In this document: positions 17,223 through 26,367 of the stretch, piece after piece
How the letters are laid out: each line of letters begins with the position of its first letter
Numbering within the stretch: the stretch's first letter is position 1
From: CAYSRJ01 sp964521865
Lineage (GTDB): Bacteria > Spirochaetota > B62-G9 > DRHN01
Assembly: GCA_964521865.1 (NCBI GenBank)
Contig: CAZFTJ010000012.1
Coordinates: 62,001-126,000 of the forward strand
Direction: 5' to 3'
DNA length: 64,000 nucleotides
Made by a program: the position numbers and the translations under genes
The notes under the pieces: model-generated
The model's database searches: none
What the model saw: only the letters and a program-made list of their open reading frames with translations
What the model was told of the DNA's origin: nothing

Positions 17223-17756
17223 TCAGCGATCGGACACTATCGTCTTGTTGACCCTGGTAAATTCCTCCTGAAGAAGCAGGGTTACCTCGTTGATTTTTTC
17301 TTCCTGCTCCTCGATCGAGGGGTTTCCCGACAGAACCGCAATCTTGAAAATCGGTGATGTTTTTTTCACCGGCCCCGGCTCGAACTGAATCGGCCTGCCT
17401 GTTTCCAGGTCTTCCGCCAGCCTGGATTCTTCCTTTCCGGCAATATCGGGCACGTCTGTCCTGAGCCCGATACTCGCGTACTGCGCCATTCTGACCTCCT
17501 TCACAATCGGGCCGATTCTGACGAGAGACCCTGAATAGGTCATTGCAAGCACCCCCCTCGTATCGTCGCGAGCAAAGGTATCGACTTCCTCCATACCGAA
17601 TTTCTCGATGGTCTCCTCAAAAATCCGCTTTTTATCGATCCAGCATCGTGCAAGCGATTCACCGGTTTCATAATTATCCGGCAGGCCTGACGATTTAATG
17701 ACCGCAGCGATATGCTCCCGAATATACCCGGGCAGCTGTTCCAGATAGGATCCCAT
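17223..17756 (-). CDS. Conserved-looking protein of unknown function
   Basis: A 177-residue soluble protein with a good GGGAG ribosome site seven bases before the ATG. It has an N-terminal helical part, a central FARDDTRGVLAMTYSGSLV beta-like part and an acidic C-terminal helix. No family is recognised. It lies 76 bases before the phosphatase start and between two signalling genes, so it may be a kinase substrate or scaffold; this is inferred from position only. Confidence 0.6.
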   Translation of the reverse strand: MGSYLEQLPGYIREHIAAVIKSSGLPDNYETGESLARCWIDKKRIFEETIEKFGMEEVDTFARDDTRGVLAMTYSGSLVRIGPIVKEVRMAQYASIGLRTDVPDIAGKEESRLAEDLETGRPIQFEPGPVKKTSPIFKIAVLSGNPSIEEQEEKINEVTLLLQEEFTRVNKTIVSDR

Positions 17757-17885
17757 ATTCTATCTCCCTGCAAAAAAATTTTTACGCGGTAGTACGTTCA
17801 TTCCTCTGTAAATATAGCGCAGCGGGATGCGTGTTTCACGATGCAGCAGGCGGGAATTCGAGCTCCGGTGAAAACAGGGCAGAAG

Positions 17886-18230
17886 CTACAGTATTTCGAG
17901 CTTTGTTTTTCCCACCATTATCACGTCTCCGCTTTTGATCTCGACACGCTCGCACTTCGGAATGGGGTTGTTGTTCAGATAGGTACCGTTGGTACTGCCC
18001 TTGTCCATGAGGTAGTATACGCCGTCCTCATTCTCGATGAGCGCATGCCTGCGGGAAACGAGAGGATCATCATTAATGACGACACTGTTTTTTTCGTCCC
18101 TTCCTATCGAGATCATTCTCGAAATATTAATCGATTGATCCCTGAATCTGAGCTTCATGTACACGGTTTTCAGACTCTTTGCGACCTTTTTCCCCTTTTC
18201 GCCTCGTTTGTAAATTGTCTCATCTGCCAT
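17886..18230 (-). CDS. FHA domain protein, canonical phosphothreonine reader
   Basis: A 114-residue protein that is essentially one FHA domain. It keeps all key residues: G43-R44 in SIGRDEKNS, S59-R-R-H62 in VSRRHALIE, and N81-G82-T in STNGTYL. These bind phosphothreonine peptides. The N-terminal 20 residues are lysine-rich and include a YKRGEKGKK stretch. GAGGAGAG precedes the ATG. It is the first gene of the minus-strand signalling block and the only FHA copy there with an intact binding site. Confidence 0.88.
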   Translation of the reverse strand: MADETIYKRGEKGKKVAKSLKTVYMKLRFRDQSINISRMISIGRDEKNSVVINDDPLVSRRHALIENEDGVYYLMDKGSTNGTYLNNNPIPKCERVEIKSGDVIMVGKTKLEIL

Positions 18231-18403
18231 CCGGACTCTCCTCTATAAAGCTTCAGCGCTGCGGCCCGACGAAAAAAATGACGCTATCAAACGCGCTGTC
18301 TTTTTTAAAGATTTTTGTATTTTATCGTCGCGTTCAGTTTTAACATACAGCAGAATTCAATCATTTTCAAGCGGCAGCTGCATCAATTCGGCGGAATCGG
18401 ATC

Positions 18404-19819
18404 CTATTCGATATACCCGACAGCCTTCTTCCCATCCTCGAAGTCATCGAAAACACCGGCTGCGACGGCTCCCGTTACAGCTGCGCCGATCGCCGCTTCC
18501 TCCTCGTTCAGCGGAATTAAAATTTTGTAACCGAATATCTCGGACGCGATATTTCTCAACGGTCTGTTTTTACGCATCCCGTTTCCGCTACCGACAACGC
18601 GCTCGATACGCGTTAAGGCATCCTCGTCCATCATATCATGGAGCACCTCGATAATGCCCTTGAGGGTTGCACGGATGAGGTTTGAGGGCGTGAAATTCGT
18701 AAGGCTCAGCCCTTCCACGGCTCCCCGCGCCATCGGGTCGCTCCGCCTGCCGCCGAAAACCGCGCGCACTCCCATGCCGCCGGTACCGGAGCCTTGTTCA
18801 GCCAGACAGGACATCCGCTCCCAGAGGCCGTCGAATTCCCGAACATCAAAAAGCTCTTCTCCCGCCAGTTTGAAAAACTCGTATAAAACGGTGTATGCCG
18901 CTCCTCCGGCAAGCGCATTCCCCGCAACCAGAAGGCCGTTTTCTACAAAGGGGCGCACCACGACATCGTATCCGTCGATTATGCAGTTTTGCCGCACCTC
19001 ATCGAAACTCCGGACGGCATAGGATATCTGCGATGCGGTGCCGACATTGATCAGAAGGGTTGTATAAAACTCCCGTACGCTCCCGATAAAGCTCGCCTGG
19101 TTGTCCCCGAGAGCTGTGGATACCGGAACGCGGCCGTTTCTCATCAGTTTCAAAAGACCCGCCTCCTCGACAGCACCCAAGCGACTTGCGGTGGGGACGA
19201 TCCGAGGGAGGCATCCTGGATCGATACCGAGACCTTCGAGATAGGGGCAGTCCCAATTGTGCGAAACGGAGTCGTAACAGCCCAGGCTGTCGGCAAAGGT
19301 AGAGTCGATGACGGCTTCTCTTCGGCCGGTCATGATCATCCCGAAATAGTCCGGGAGCGTGCAGATGCATTTCATGCCGCGGACGCTGCTCTCCCGAAAC
19401 CAGTCGTACAGGGTTACGACCCCGTAGCCGGTTGCTATGGGCCGTGTACCCGCCCTTTCCTCCATCTGTTCGAGCAGTGTCTTCCCGTCTTTTCCCCTGT
19501 GTTCCCCACGTTCATCCTGCCATGTCACGAAATTGGTGACCGGTCGGCCGACGGCGTCCAGGCCAAGTATCCCGTGCATCTGCCCCGTAAGTCCTGCAGA
19601 AACGACGTTCACCTCCCGGCCTGCCAGAAGCTCATCCATGCAGGCGGAAAACGCAGCGCGTATCTTCCGGAGGTCCTGCTCCCTTTTATACGTATCTTCA
19701 AGCGCACAATACGCCTCAGTGGATCGCGAGCTCGATCCAACCAGCATGCCGTCCGAAGGATCGACGAGCACGGTTGCGATTTTGGAAGTCCCGAAATCAA
19801 TACCGAGTATCACATCCAT
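18404..19819 (-). CDS. FGGY-family carbohydrate kinase (sedoheptulokinase/xylulokinase-like)
   Basis: A 471-residue sugar kinase. The N-terminal phosphate-binding loop is GIDFGTSKIATVLVD at about 6-20. AGLTGQMHGILG and WQDERGEHR are substrate-side motifs of the FGGY family, and GDNQASFIGSV and VGSGNGMRKN belong to the ATP half. The QMHG motif is shared by xylulokinases and sedoheptulokinases; the exact sugar is not certain. GGGGGG lies six bases before the ATG. No sugar transporter or isomerase is nearby, so the physiological substrate cannot be read from context. Confidence 0.8.
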   Translation of the reverse strand: MDVILGIDFGTSKIATVLVDPSDGMLVGSSSRSTEAYCALEDTYKREQDLRKIRAAFSACMDELLAGREVNVVSAGLTGQMHGILGLDAVGRPVTNFVTWQDERGEHRGKDGKTLLEQMEERAGTRPIATGYGVVTLYDWFRESSVRGMKCICTLPDYFGMIMTGRREAVIDSTFADSLGCYDSVSHNWDCPYLEGLGIDPGCLPRIVPTASRLGAVEEAGLLKLMRNGRVPVSTALGDNQASFIGSVREFYTTLLINVGTASQISYAVRSFDEVRQNCIIDGYDVVVRPFVENGLLVAGNALAGGAAYTVLYEFFKLAGEELFDVREFDGLWERMSCLAEQGSGTGGMGVRAVFGGRRSDPMARGAVEGLSLTNFTPSNLIRATLKGIIEVLHDMMDEDALTRIERVVGSGNGMRKNRPLRNIASEIFGYKILIPLNEEEAAIGAAVTGAVAAGVFDDFEDGKKAVGYIE

Positions 19820-20114
19820 CGATATCCCCCCTGATTTTTATTCGTTTTTTCATTAACAAATCTGTGATCGGACCATCCGCCTTTTTTAAAGAAAACCACT
19901 GCTTGTACGTTACTCCACCGTAGTTTACACGTTTATACACCTGTATTATTGTTTTATCCATTAAAATTCCCGCATTCCATGACAAAGAAAGCCTGTATTC
20001 TGTACTCGACCGGCTGTCGTATGTTACAATTGCCTGCACATACATACTAGATGCAGCTGAAATGAATTTCGAATAGAAGAAGGCGTCTGTAAAGTTAAAA
20101 GTGTTTGTTTTCAC
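19797..20114 (-). CDS. Uncertain 105-aa ORF upstream of FGGY kinase
   Basis: The frame starts at a GTG, has no clear ribosome site, and its last codons overlap the kinase start by 23 bases. The translation is rich in Tyr, Ser and Thr and reads protein-like, perhaps beta-rich, but no family is recognised and no signal sequence is present. It is AT-richer than its neighbours. It could be a remnant of a larger gene or a chance frame in the kinase leader. Together with the flanking sequence it fills the 440-base gap between the kinase and the TolB-like gene. Confidence 0.3.
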   Translation of the reverse strand: MKTNTFNFTDAFFYSKFISAASSMYVQAIVTYDSRSSTEYRLSLSWNAGILMDKTIIQVYKRVNYGGVTYKQWFSLKKADGPITDLLMKKRIKIRGDIDGCDTRY

Positions 20115-20259
20115 AACAATACATTTTAAATTTTAAATCACGGGGTAAAAAAATCTCTGATCGCCGGTTTAACGCAGTCCGATCTATAAGCAGATTCCAA
20201 TGCATACTTCTGCCGGAGAACAGAAGAGACAATCGACAAAGGTCTTAAAGGAATCCTGT

Positions 20260-21396
20260 ATGAATATTAGGATGAACCGCACAGATAAGGTTTTTCTTCT
20301 GCTATTTTTATGCATATCGATATTCTTTTCTCCTTTTACTTCCTTTGTATCGGTAAAAGACATGTATGCCGCGGGCTCGAAGGGGTTAGAGCTGTATTTT
20401 GCTTCAAAAAGAGACGGCTATTACGGCCTGTACAGAAACAACCTGAAAACCACCGAGACACTCTATTCAAGCAGAGAGATACTCCAAAAATTTCCGAACA
20501 TGGCGAAATTCCAGATGGCCTACGATATCTCGCCCGACGGCAGGTTTCTCGTATTTCATACGATGAGCGCCACAGGAAATATGGACATATTTCTGCTGAA
20601 CCTCGAAACCGGTGAGCTGCAGAACCTCACCCGCGACTCCCGCACGAATTCATTGCCTGTATTCAGCCACAGCGGCGGGCGGATCGCCTACCTGTCCCAT
20701 GAAAGAGGCGGCAGGCATTACGAAAACATCTTTCTCGTCTCGCGGGACGGCACAACGAAAAAACGCCTGACCGCCGACCTCTTCGAAATCGTATCCCTTG
20801 AATTTTCACCGGACGACCGGGAAATCCTCTTTGTGAAATACCTGCCCTATCATTCCGCCGTTTCCCTGCTCGATATCGAAACAGGCACAGTAAAAAATCT
20901 GACCTCATTCGCCTTTGCCAATCGGTCGCCTTCGTTCAATTCGGACGGAAGTAAAATCGTGTATGCGTCGGATGAGAACGGCACATTCGACATATGGATA
21001 ATGGACAGGGACGGCTCACATAAACGCGTACTCTACGAAAGCCCGGGTTTCGAGTACAATCCACGGTTTACCCATGACGATCGCAGGGTCATTTTTGTCT
21101 CGGATTTCATCGTGGACAAACCGAGGGGTAAAACAGGCACCTCGGTGTTTTCAATCGATCTCGCGAGCAACGAATTGAACGATCTCCTGCCGGGCAAGTT
21201 TCTGAGAAGAGATTTTTTCTGCTTCAACCCTCATCTTCTCGATAACGACGCTCTTCTCTACTTCGAAGGTAAGGAGTATAAAGAGAAAAGGGAAACCTTT
21301 TACACCGTGTATCTGGAAAATCTGAAAACCGGCCGCGTAAAGAGGCTTATAAAAGCGCAAGCTGATAATACGGAACCCAATATTGTGATTGAGTAA
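20260..21396 (+). CDS. Exported TolB-like beta-propeller protein
   Basis: A 378-residue protein from the ATG at 20260, which has AAAGGA eight bases upstream; an earlier in-frame ATG at 20200 lacks one. A hydrophobic signal segment at about 10-32 ends near YAAGS. At least five repeats of the WD40-like/TolB type follow, each with the pattern SPDGRxLVF or NSDGSKIVYASDENGTFDIW. Such propellers bind proteins or glycans in the periplasm. Monocistronic, between the FGGY kinase and an MFS gene. Partner unknown. Confidence 0.75.
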   Translation: MNIRMNRTDKVFLLLFLCISIFFSPFTSFVSVKDMYAAGSKGLELYFASKRDGYYGLYRNNLKTTETLYSSREILQKFPNMAKFQMAYDISPDGRFLVFHTMSATGNMDIFLLNLETGELQNLTRDSRTNSLPVFSHSGGRIAYLSHERGGRHYENIFLVSRDGTTKKRLTADLFEIVSLEFSPDDREILFVKYLPYHSAVSLLDIETGTVKNLTSFAFANRSPSFNSDGSKIVYASDENGTFDIWIMDRDGSHKRVLYESPGFEYNPRFTHDDRRVIFVSDFIVDKPRGKTGTSVFSIDLASNELNDLLPGKFLRRDFFCFNPHLLDNDALLYFEGKEYKEKRETFYTVYLENLKTGRVKRLIKAQADNTEPNIVIE

Positions 21397-21511
21397 CAGT
21401 ACTGCCGTATACTGCGTGCCTGTTTTACATTATAAAAACTCAATTCCCCTTATTTATTTCTGCGGCGTCGGCGACCTCGGTATTCCGGCAGTTCTGCGAA
21501 AGGCTTCTCTC

Positions 21512-21529
21512 GAATATTCCTGAATATTC
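21512..21529 (+). promoter_or_regulatory. Tandem GAATATTC palindromes upstream of MFS gene
   Basis: GAATATTC occurs at 21512-21519 and again at 21522-21529, so the two palindromes are exactly ten bases apart on one helix face. They lie 43-60 bases before the transporter start. A possible TTGCTC/18/TATAGT promoter follows directly. This looks like an operator for a dimeric repressor or activator. Confidence 0.4.
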
Positions 21530-21571
21530 GGTTGCTCCTTTCTGCTTCGCCGTAGTATAGTGTAATCTCAA

Positions 21572-22855
21572 ATGGAAAAAAAGCTTTTTACAGAACGACC
21601 GCATGGCAGTCAATCTCATCGGATCCACTATTCATGGATTGTTCTGGCGGTCGGCGTATTCATGATAGTCGGGTCCCTGGGGCTCGCTCGCTTCGGCTAC
21701 ACCCTGCTCCTCCCCGATATGCAGGCCTCGTTGCGCCTGGACAATACGGGGGCAGGGGGGCTCGCGACCGCCAATCTCATCGGATATCTGCTGCTCGCTC
21801 TTGTCGGGGGAGCGCTCTCAACCCGGTACGGGGCGCGCACGGTCATCTCCATCGGAATGCTGCTCGTCGGCGGCGGAATGGTTTTTACCGGGCTTTCCGG
21901 ATCGTACTGGCAGGTTCTTATGTGGCGTGCCGTAACCGGCATTGGAAGCGGAGCGAGCAACGTACCTGTTATGGGACTGCTCTCCTCATGGTTCGGCCCG
22001 CATCTGTGCGGACTTGCCACCGGCATAGCGGTTTCGGGAACGAGCATTGCGCTCATAGTAACAGGCCCGGTCGTGCCGCGCATACTCGCGGCATTTCCCG
22101 AGAACGGGTGGCGAATAACGTGGTATCTATTCGGCGGGTTTTCTCTGCTTTTAGCCGGACTCGGTGCGGTTTTTCTTCGAAACAGGCCCCAGGAGCGTCG
22201 GCTCGGCCGCCTGGGAGAAATGCAAGAAAGTGAAAATATCCGCATCGACAAAACCCTCGCATATGAAAAGCTCCAGTGGCGGCTCGTATACCTGAGCCCG
22301 GGCGTGTGGCATCTGGGTGCACTGTATTTCGCTTTTGGATTCTCATACATAATATACGCAACTTTCTTTTTCCGGTATCTGGTGGGTGAAGTCGGCTTCT
22401 CGTCGATTGCAGCCGGCAACCTGTACATGGTAATGGGGTGGTTCAGCATGGTGTGCGGCCTCATATGGGGCACTCTATCCGACCATATCGGCAGGAGAAC
22501 GGCGCTCATACTCGTATTTGAAATTCAGGCTGCTGCTTTCGGGCTGTTTGCACTCTGGCCGAAGCCTGCAGGCCTTTTCATTTCAGCCGTTTTTTTCGGG
22601 CTGACCGCCTGGAGCATACCGGCGATCATGGCGGCCACCTGCGGAGATGTCGTCGGACACCGTCTGGCGCCGGCGGCCCTCGGCTTTGTAACGCTCTTCA
22701 TGGGGATCGGTCAGGCCACGGGCCCGAGCATTGCAGGGATCATTGCGGACAAAACCGGTTCTTTCACATCCGCCTTTCTTCTCGCTTCTGCCCTCGCCTT
22801 CATCGGTGGTGCAGGCTCTTCCCTTCTCGGATCATCCGCTTATGAAAACGGATAA
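21572..22855 (+). CDS. MFS transporter (YbfB/YjiJ-like)
   Basis: A 427-residue membrane protein with about 12 hydrophobic segments. The first helix ends in LARFGYTLLLPDMQASLRL, which is characteristic of the YbfB/YjiJ branch of the major facilitator superfamily. A GALSTRYGAR loop between helices 2 and 3 and a matching SDHIGRRTAL loop in the second half are standard MFS motif-A copies. No ribosome site is visible before the ATG, and the candidate promoter leaves a leader of only a few bases. Faces the MttB-like gene tail to tail, so it may move the substrate or product of that methyltransferase. Confidence 0.85.
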   Translation: MEKKLFTERPHGSQSHRIHYSWIVLAVGVFMIVGSLGLARFGYTLLLPDMQASLRLDNTGAGGLATANLIGYLLLALVGGALSTRYGARTVISIGMLLVGGGMVFTGLSGSYWQVLMWRAVTGIGSGASNVPVMGLLSSWFGPHLCGLATGIAVSGTSIALIVTGPVVPRILAAFPENGWRITWYLFGGFSLLLAGLGAVFLRNRPQERRLGRLGEMQESENIRIDKTLAYEKLQWRLVYLSPGVWHLGALYFAFGFSYIIYATFFFRYLVGEVGFSSIAAGNLYMVMGWFSMVCGLIWGTLSDHIGRRTALILVFEIQAAAFGLFALWPKPAGLFISAVFFGLTAWSIPAIMAATCGDVVGHRLAPAALGFVTLFMGIGQATGPSIAGIIADKTGSFTSAFLLASALAFIGGAGSSLLGSSAYENG

Positions 22856-22872
22856 CCGTTAAGCAATTTTTT
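22847..22872 (+). terminator. Possible weak terminator after MFS gene
   Basis: AACGG-ATAA-CCGTT overlaps the stop codon and is followed six bases later by six T residues. The stem is only five base pairs. Confidence 0.35.
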
Positions 22873-22879
22873 CTCATTC

Positions 22880-24313
22880 CTATTTCGATATTGATTTTTC
22901 AAAGGACTCGATGACCGCGCCGATTTCTCTGCGCTGCGGCCCGGATAGCCCTTCTACCGAGTGGTTCTGCACTATCCACTCCGCTTTGTCGTGCGCCTTT
23001 TCCACAACATCCTTCATACCTCTTTTGGCCCAGTTTTCGAAGATTTCCCGTGTCGAGAGCATCGGTTCCCAGTGGCTCCCGAGATGCCGCAGTGTGTGCT
23101 CCTCACCGAGATACTCCCCTTTTGGCCCGACCTTTTCAATGACGTCGAGCGCGAGCGTATCGTCATCGACGCGAATGCCGCCTGAAAGCCGCTTTACATA
23201 CGAAAACATCTCGTTGTCCAGCACGAGCTGTTCCATACTCACCGTAAGTCCGGTGCTGAACATACCGCCGTTTACGATGAGATCGGCACGACCGAGGAAG
23301 GCTCCCCATGTCGTTGCACACTTTTCCCACGAAAGCTGTTCATCCATCACATGGGCGTCGGTGTCCGGAGCGATGGTATGATACGGGATGCGGTAGTAGT
23401 CGGCAAGCTGGGCGCCCGCTATCCTCATCAGTACGGTTTCCGGAGATCCTATCAGCACGTTTGCCTGCCTCATGTCGAAGGTGGACCAGGCGCTTCCGTA
23501 TATAACCGGGGAACCGGGAGCTATGAGCTGGCTGAGCACAACACCGGACAGTGTTTCTGCGTTGTGCACCGTGATATGCCCCGCCATCGTGTACGGCGCA
23601 CTCACCCCGGCAAACGGCTGAGGAAGAAGACAGAGGGGCAATCCTTCACGCACGGTGGCGACGAGCGCCTCTCCCGCCCCTTTTTCCCAGGTAAGCGGAG
23701 ACATGGGCGAAAGCTGACAGATGAGAAAAGGCGTGTTTTTTACATGCGCCGTGTCAGCTGCGATGTATGCAATCGAAAAGATAGATTCGGCCACTTCTGC
23801 TCTCTCCGGTGAAAAAAAGACGGGCTTGTAGGTGCTGCCGAGCACTGCATCGGCCGCATGGATGAGCGAGGCCTCGGGCTGAACATCCTGCGGCATGGCC
23901 TCGATACCGACAATATCGATATCCGGAAGGTAGTCGGAGACGAGGGCGAATCGTGCCACATCGTCTTTGGCGGCATTTCTCCTCTCCGCGCTCCCGTAAT
24001 CGAGCACGTAGATTGCGTTGTGCCCGCTCGCGGTGTAGCTTTTCCCCGTGCCGAGCTCGGCGCAGAGGGCCTGTTTCCGATTGAAGAGCCGTATCCTCCC
24101 CGGCACCCCGGAAAGACTTTTTTCGACAATTTCGACAGGAAATTTCACCACCCGATTTTTCACATCGACCTTCATGCCGGAGTCGGCGCATATCTCAAGC
24201 ACTTCGTCACTATGCATTAAAATTCCGGTTTCAGCAAGAATCTTCAGGGAATTTTCATGTATCCTCAGGATTTCCTCTTCACTTAAAAGCTTCAATCGCT
24301 CTATTTTTTCCAT
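22880..24313 (-). CDS. MttB-superfamily (trimethylamine/betaine-type) methyltransferase, non-pyrrolysine
   Basis: A 477-residue protein of the MttB family, beginning LSEEEILRIHENSLKILAETG and containing the TASGHNAIYVLDYG and QLSPMSPLTWEKGAGEAL stretches typical of it. The frame runs through without an in-frame amber codon, so it is not a pyrrolysine trimethylamine methyltransferase. It belongs to the larger non-Pyl group that demethylates quaternary amines such as glycine betaine or proline betaine onto a corrinoid protein. No corrinoid protein gene is adjacent. The amine substrate is not determined. Confidence 0.85.
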   Translation of the reverse strand: MEKIERLKLLSEEEILRIHENSLKILAETGILMHSDEVLEICADSGMKVDVKNRVVKFPVEIVEKSLSGVPGRIRLFNRKQALCAELGTGKSYTASGHNAIYVLDYGSAERRNAAKDDVARFALVSDYLPDIDIVGIEAMPQDVQPEASLIHAADAVLGSTYKPVFFSPERAEVAESIFSIAYIAADTAHVKNTPFLICQLSPMSPLTWEKGAGEALVATVREGLPLCLLPQPFAGVSAPYTMAGHITVHNAETLSGVVLSQLIAPGSPVIYGSAWSTFDMRQANVLIGSPETVLMRIAGAQLADYYRIPYHTIAPDTDAHVMDEQLSWEKCATTWGAFLGRADLIVNGGMFSTGLTVSMEQLVLDNEMFSYVKRLSGGIRVDDDTLALDVIEKVGPKGEYLGEEHTLRHLGSHWEPMLSTREIFENWAKRGMKDVVEKAHDKAEWIVQNHSVEGLSGPQRREIGAVIESFEKSISK

Positions 24314-24358
24314 TCCGCTTCACCGTTTCCGTCGTCGAAAAAATTCATTCTATGCTGC

Positions 24359-24376
24359 CCGGATGCTTTGCGTTTC
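24359..24376. repeat. CCGGAYGCTTYGC intergenic repeat, degenerate copy
   Basis: CCGGATGCTTTGCGTTT resembles the perfect hairpin at 26322-26340 but its 3' arm is decayed. It lies between the MttB-like gene and the histidine kinase. Confidence 0.35.
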
Positions 24377-24460
24377 TAGAATGCCGCCGGTGCATACACG
24401 AGCAACATAAACGCCGAAGCCCTCGTATTTGCGCAGGGAATCTGCACCCCATCGACGGCA

Positions 24461-25936
24461 TTACTCCGCATACACCGGAAAATCGACCCTGATCTTCGTT
24501 CCTGCGCCGGTTATGCTATCCATAAACAGGTAGCCTCTGTTCTGATTCACGATTCCGTACACAGTGGCAAGTCCGAGACCGGTTCCTTTGCCCAATTCTT
24601 TAGTCGTAAAAAAGGGCTCGAATACCAGTGTCGAAAGCTCCCCGGCGATTCCTACCCCTGTGTCGCGAACCTCCAGATAGACATACTCGCCGGGGACGAC
24701 CTCCTTTCCAAAATGACACCGGCGGTTTTCGATGTACTCTACACCCGTTTCTATGTCGACCGAGCCTCCCTCGGGCATCGCATCTTTCGAGTTGACGAGC
24801 AGGTTGACGAGAATCTGTTCGATCTGGCCCGGATCAGCCCTGATAAGCTTTCCGCGTGAGCCCTGTATAACGGATACCGCAATATTCTCCCCGATGATTC
24901 TTCTCAGCATGTTTTCCAGGTTCTTGATCAGGGCATCGATATCGAGCTTTTTCGGTTGAAGGACCTGCCGCTTGCTGAAGGCAAGAAGCTGACGCGTCAA
25001 CAAAGCTCCCCTCTTGGCAGCGCTTTTTATTTCTTTCGCATATTCCAGTGCCTTTTCCCCGCAATCGGGATCCATGATGAGAAGCTCGGCATACCCCAAA
25101 ACCGCCGTAAGCAGGTTATTGAAGTCATGCGCAATACCCCCTGCAAGCCTGCCGACCGCTTCCATCTTCTGTGAATGTAAAAGCTGTTCCTCCTTTTCCT
25201 TCAGTTCCTCCTCTATTTTCTTATGCGCGGAGATGTCGGTGACGATCCCGAGAATAGCCGTATTCCCGCGATAGTTTATCAGCCTAGTTGTAACGATCGA
25301 GTCGATCCGCCTTCCGTCCTTTGTTACCAGCTTATATTCGTATGCCGGAGCCTCCTCACCCCGCTGGTGCCTCTGGAAAGAGGCTTTCACCGTTTTCCTG
25401 TGCTCGGGAGCGATAAGTGATATAAAATCGAATTCCGGCGAGAGAAACTCGTCGGGCGTATACCCCATGACCTCCGAGCACTTGCTATTCGCATACGAGA
25501 TACGGCCCATTTGATTGATAAAGATCATGTTCGGAGAGCTGTCCGCAAGGTGCCTGAACTGTTCCTCAGACTCCTTCAGCGCATCTCGCGCACGCTGTTC
25601 GTCCGTTATATCCCTGATCGTGCCGACAATGTACTCTTCTCCCGATGCTTCGTCTCTGTACAGTGATTTCTGCGTCGAGATAATATACAGCCTGCCCCCG
25701 ATCGTCTGTTCCTCGATATTGAGCACGGATTTTTTTGTTCTAAAAACTTCACTGTCCTTTGCCCAGTATACCTCAGCCTGCTCTTTCGGAAATATGTCAA
25801 AGTCGGACTTGCCGATAAGCTCTTCGCGCGAAAAGCCCCAGAATCGACAGCACGCGTCGTTGAGGAATACCCACCGGTGCTCTCTGTCCTTTATAAAAAC
25901 AAGGTCGTCCAGAGCATTCACGAACTCCTCAAACAT
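24461..25936 (-). CDS. Soluble PAS-PAS sensor histidine kinase
   Basis: From the ATG at 25936 (AAAGG four bases upstream) the protein is 491 residues. Two PAS domains occupy about 1-115 and 125-245, each ending in a typical GxxRDITDEQ or GIVTDISAHK segment. The phosphoacceptor H270 sits in AGGIAHDFNNLLTAVLGY, and the ATPase shows LVNSKDAMP, VRDTGVGI and GTGLGLATVYG. No membrane segment is seen, so it senses inside the cell. ATGs at 25963 and 26152 are alternatives; the longer one adds sequence that looks non-coding. No response regulator gene is adjacent, so its partner is elsewhere. Confidence 0.85.
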   Translation of the reverse strand: MFEEFVNALDDLVFIKDREHRWVFLNDACCRFWGFSREELIGKSDFDIFPKEQAEVYWAKDSEVFRTKKSVLNIEEQTIGGRLYIISTQKSLYRDEASGEEYIVGTIRDITDEQRARDALKESEEQFRHLADSSPNMIFINQMGRISYANSKCSEVMGYTPDEFLSPEFDFISLIAPEHRKTVKASFQRHQRGEEAPAYEYKLVTKDGRRIDSIVTTRLINYRGNTAILGIVTDISAHKKIEEELKEKEEQLLHSQKMEAVGRLAGGIAHDFNNLLTAVLGYAELLIMDPDCGEKALEYAKEIKSAAKRGALLTRQLLAFSKRQVLQPKKLDIDALIKNLENMLRRIIGENIAVSVIQGSRGKLIRADPGQIEQILVNLLVNSKDAMPEGGSVDIETGVEYIENRRCHFGKEVVPGEYVYLEVRDTGVGIAGELSTLVFEPFFTTKELGKGTGLGLATVYGIVNQNRGYLFMDSITGAGTKIRVDFPVYAE

Positions 25937-26367
25937 CTTGCCTTTCTTTTTCAACCTGCGCATCCCTTTAATGCTGCTCGCCGGCGCGGCGTCTGGAAGG
26001 CGGGCGTACCCACCGAGTTGCGTAGGTGATTCACCCGTCTGCGGCCCGACGAGCCTCATACGGTCCGGCTGAATCAACAGCCGATACTGCCCCGAAGGGA
26101 ACAATCGTCCCGGATAAAAGTTCATTATAAATGATCGATTCTGCCGTGTCAAAATGATTATGATATGAGGAGAGCGGGAGAAAATATTTTCTGTGTATTG
26201 GGCGATTCAGGAAGTATCTTTAATTCCGGCGGAAGCGATCGACTGAAATCAGTTTCCGGTATATTTTACGCGATGTGTAAGCGGGGGTCCTGTCTGCTCG
26301 CGTTTGTACCGGCGGTATTGCCCGGACGCTTTGCGTCCGGATAAAAAACAATGAAAGCGGAGCTGAG
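25937..26367. other. Divergent intergenic region with hairpins
   Basis: Between the histidine kinase and the aldolase. CGGCTG-AATCAA-CAGCCG (26066-26083) and CCGGACGC-TTT-GCGTCCGG (26322-26340) are perfect hairpins. The second sits 28 bases before the aldolase start. Other than possible promoters facing both ways, no gene was identified. Confidence 0.4.
26322..26345. repeat. CCGGACGCTTYGC repeat, perfect hairpin copy
   Basis: CCGGACGC-TTT-GCGTCCGG followed by ATAAAA. Related copies lie near 24359, 28439 and 41391. Confidence 0.5.

Noticed and set aside
22880..24313. Pyrrolysine-containing trimethylamine methyltransferase
   Set aside because: The frame is continuous without an in-frame amber codon, so it belongs to the non-Pyl group.
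25937..26152. Longer N-terminus of the PAS histidine kinase
   Set aside because: The extra 72 codons include intergenic hairpin sequence and no domain; the ATG at 25936 has AAAGG and starts the first PAS domain.
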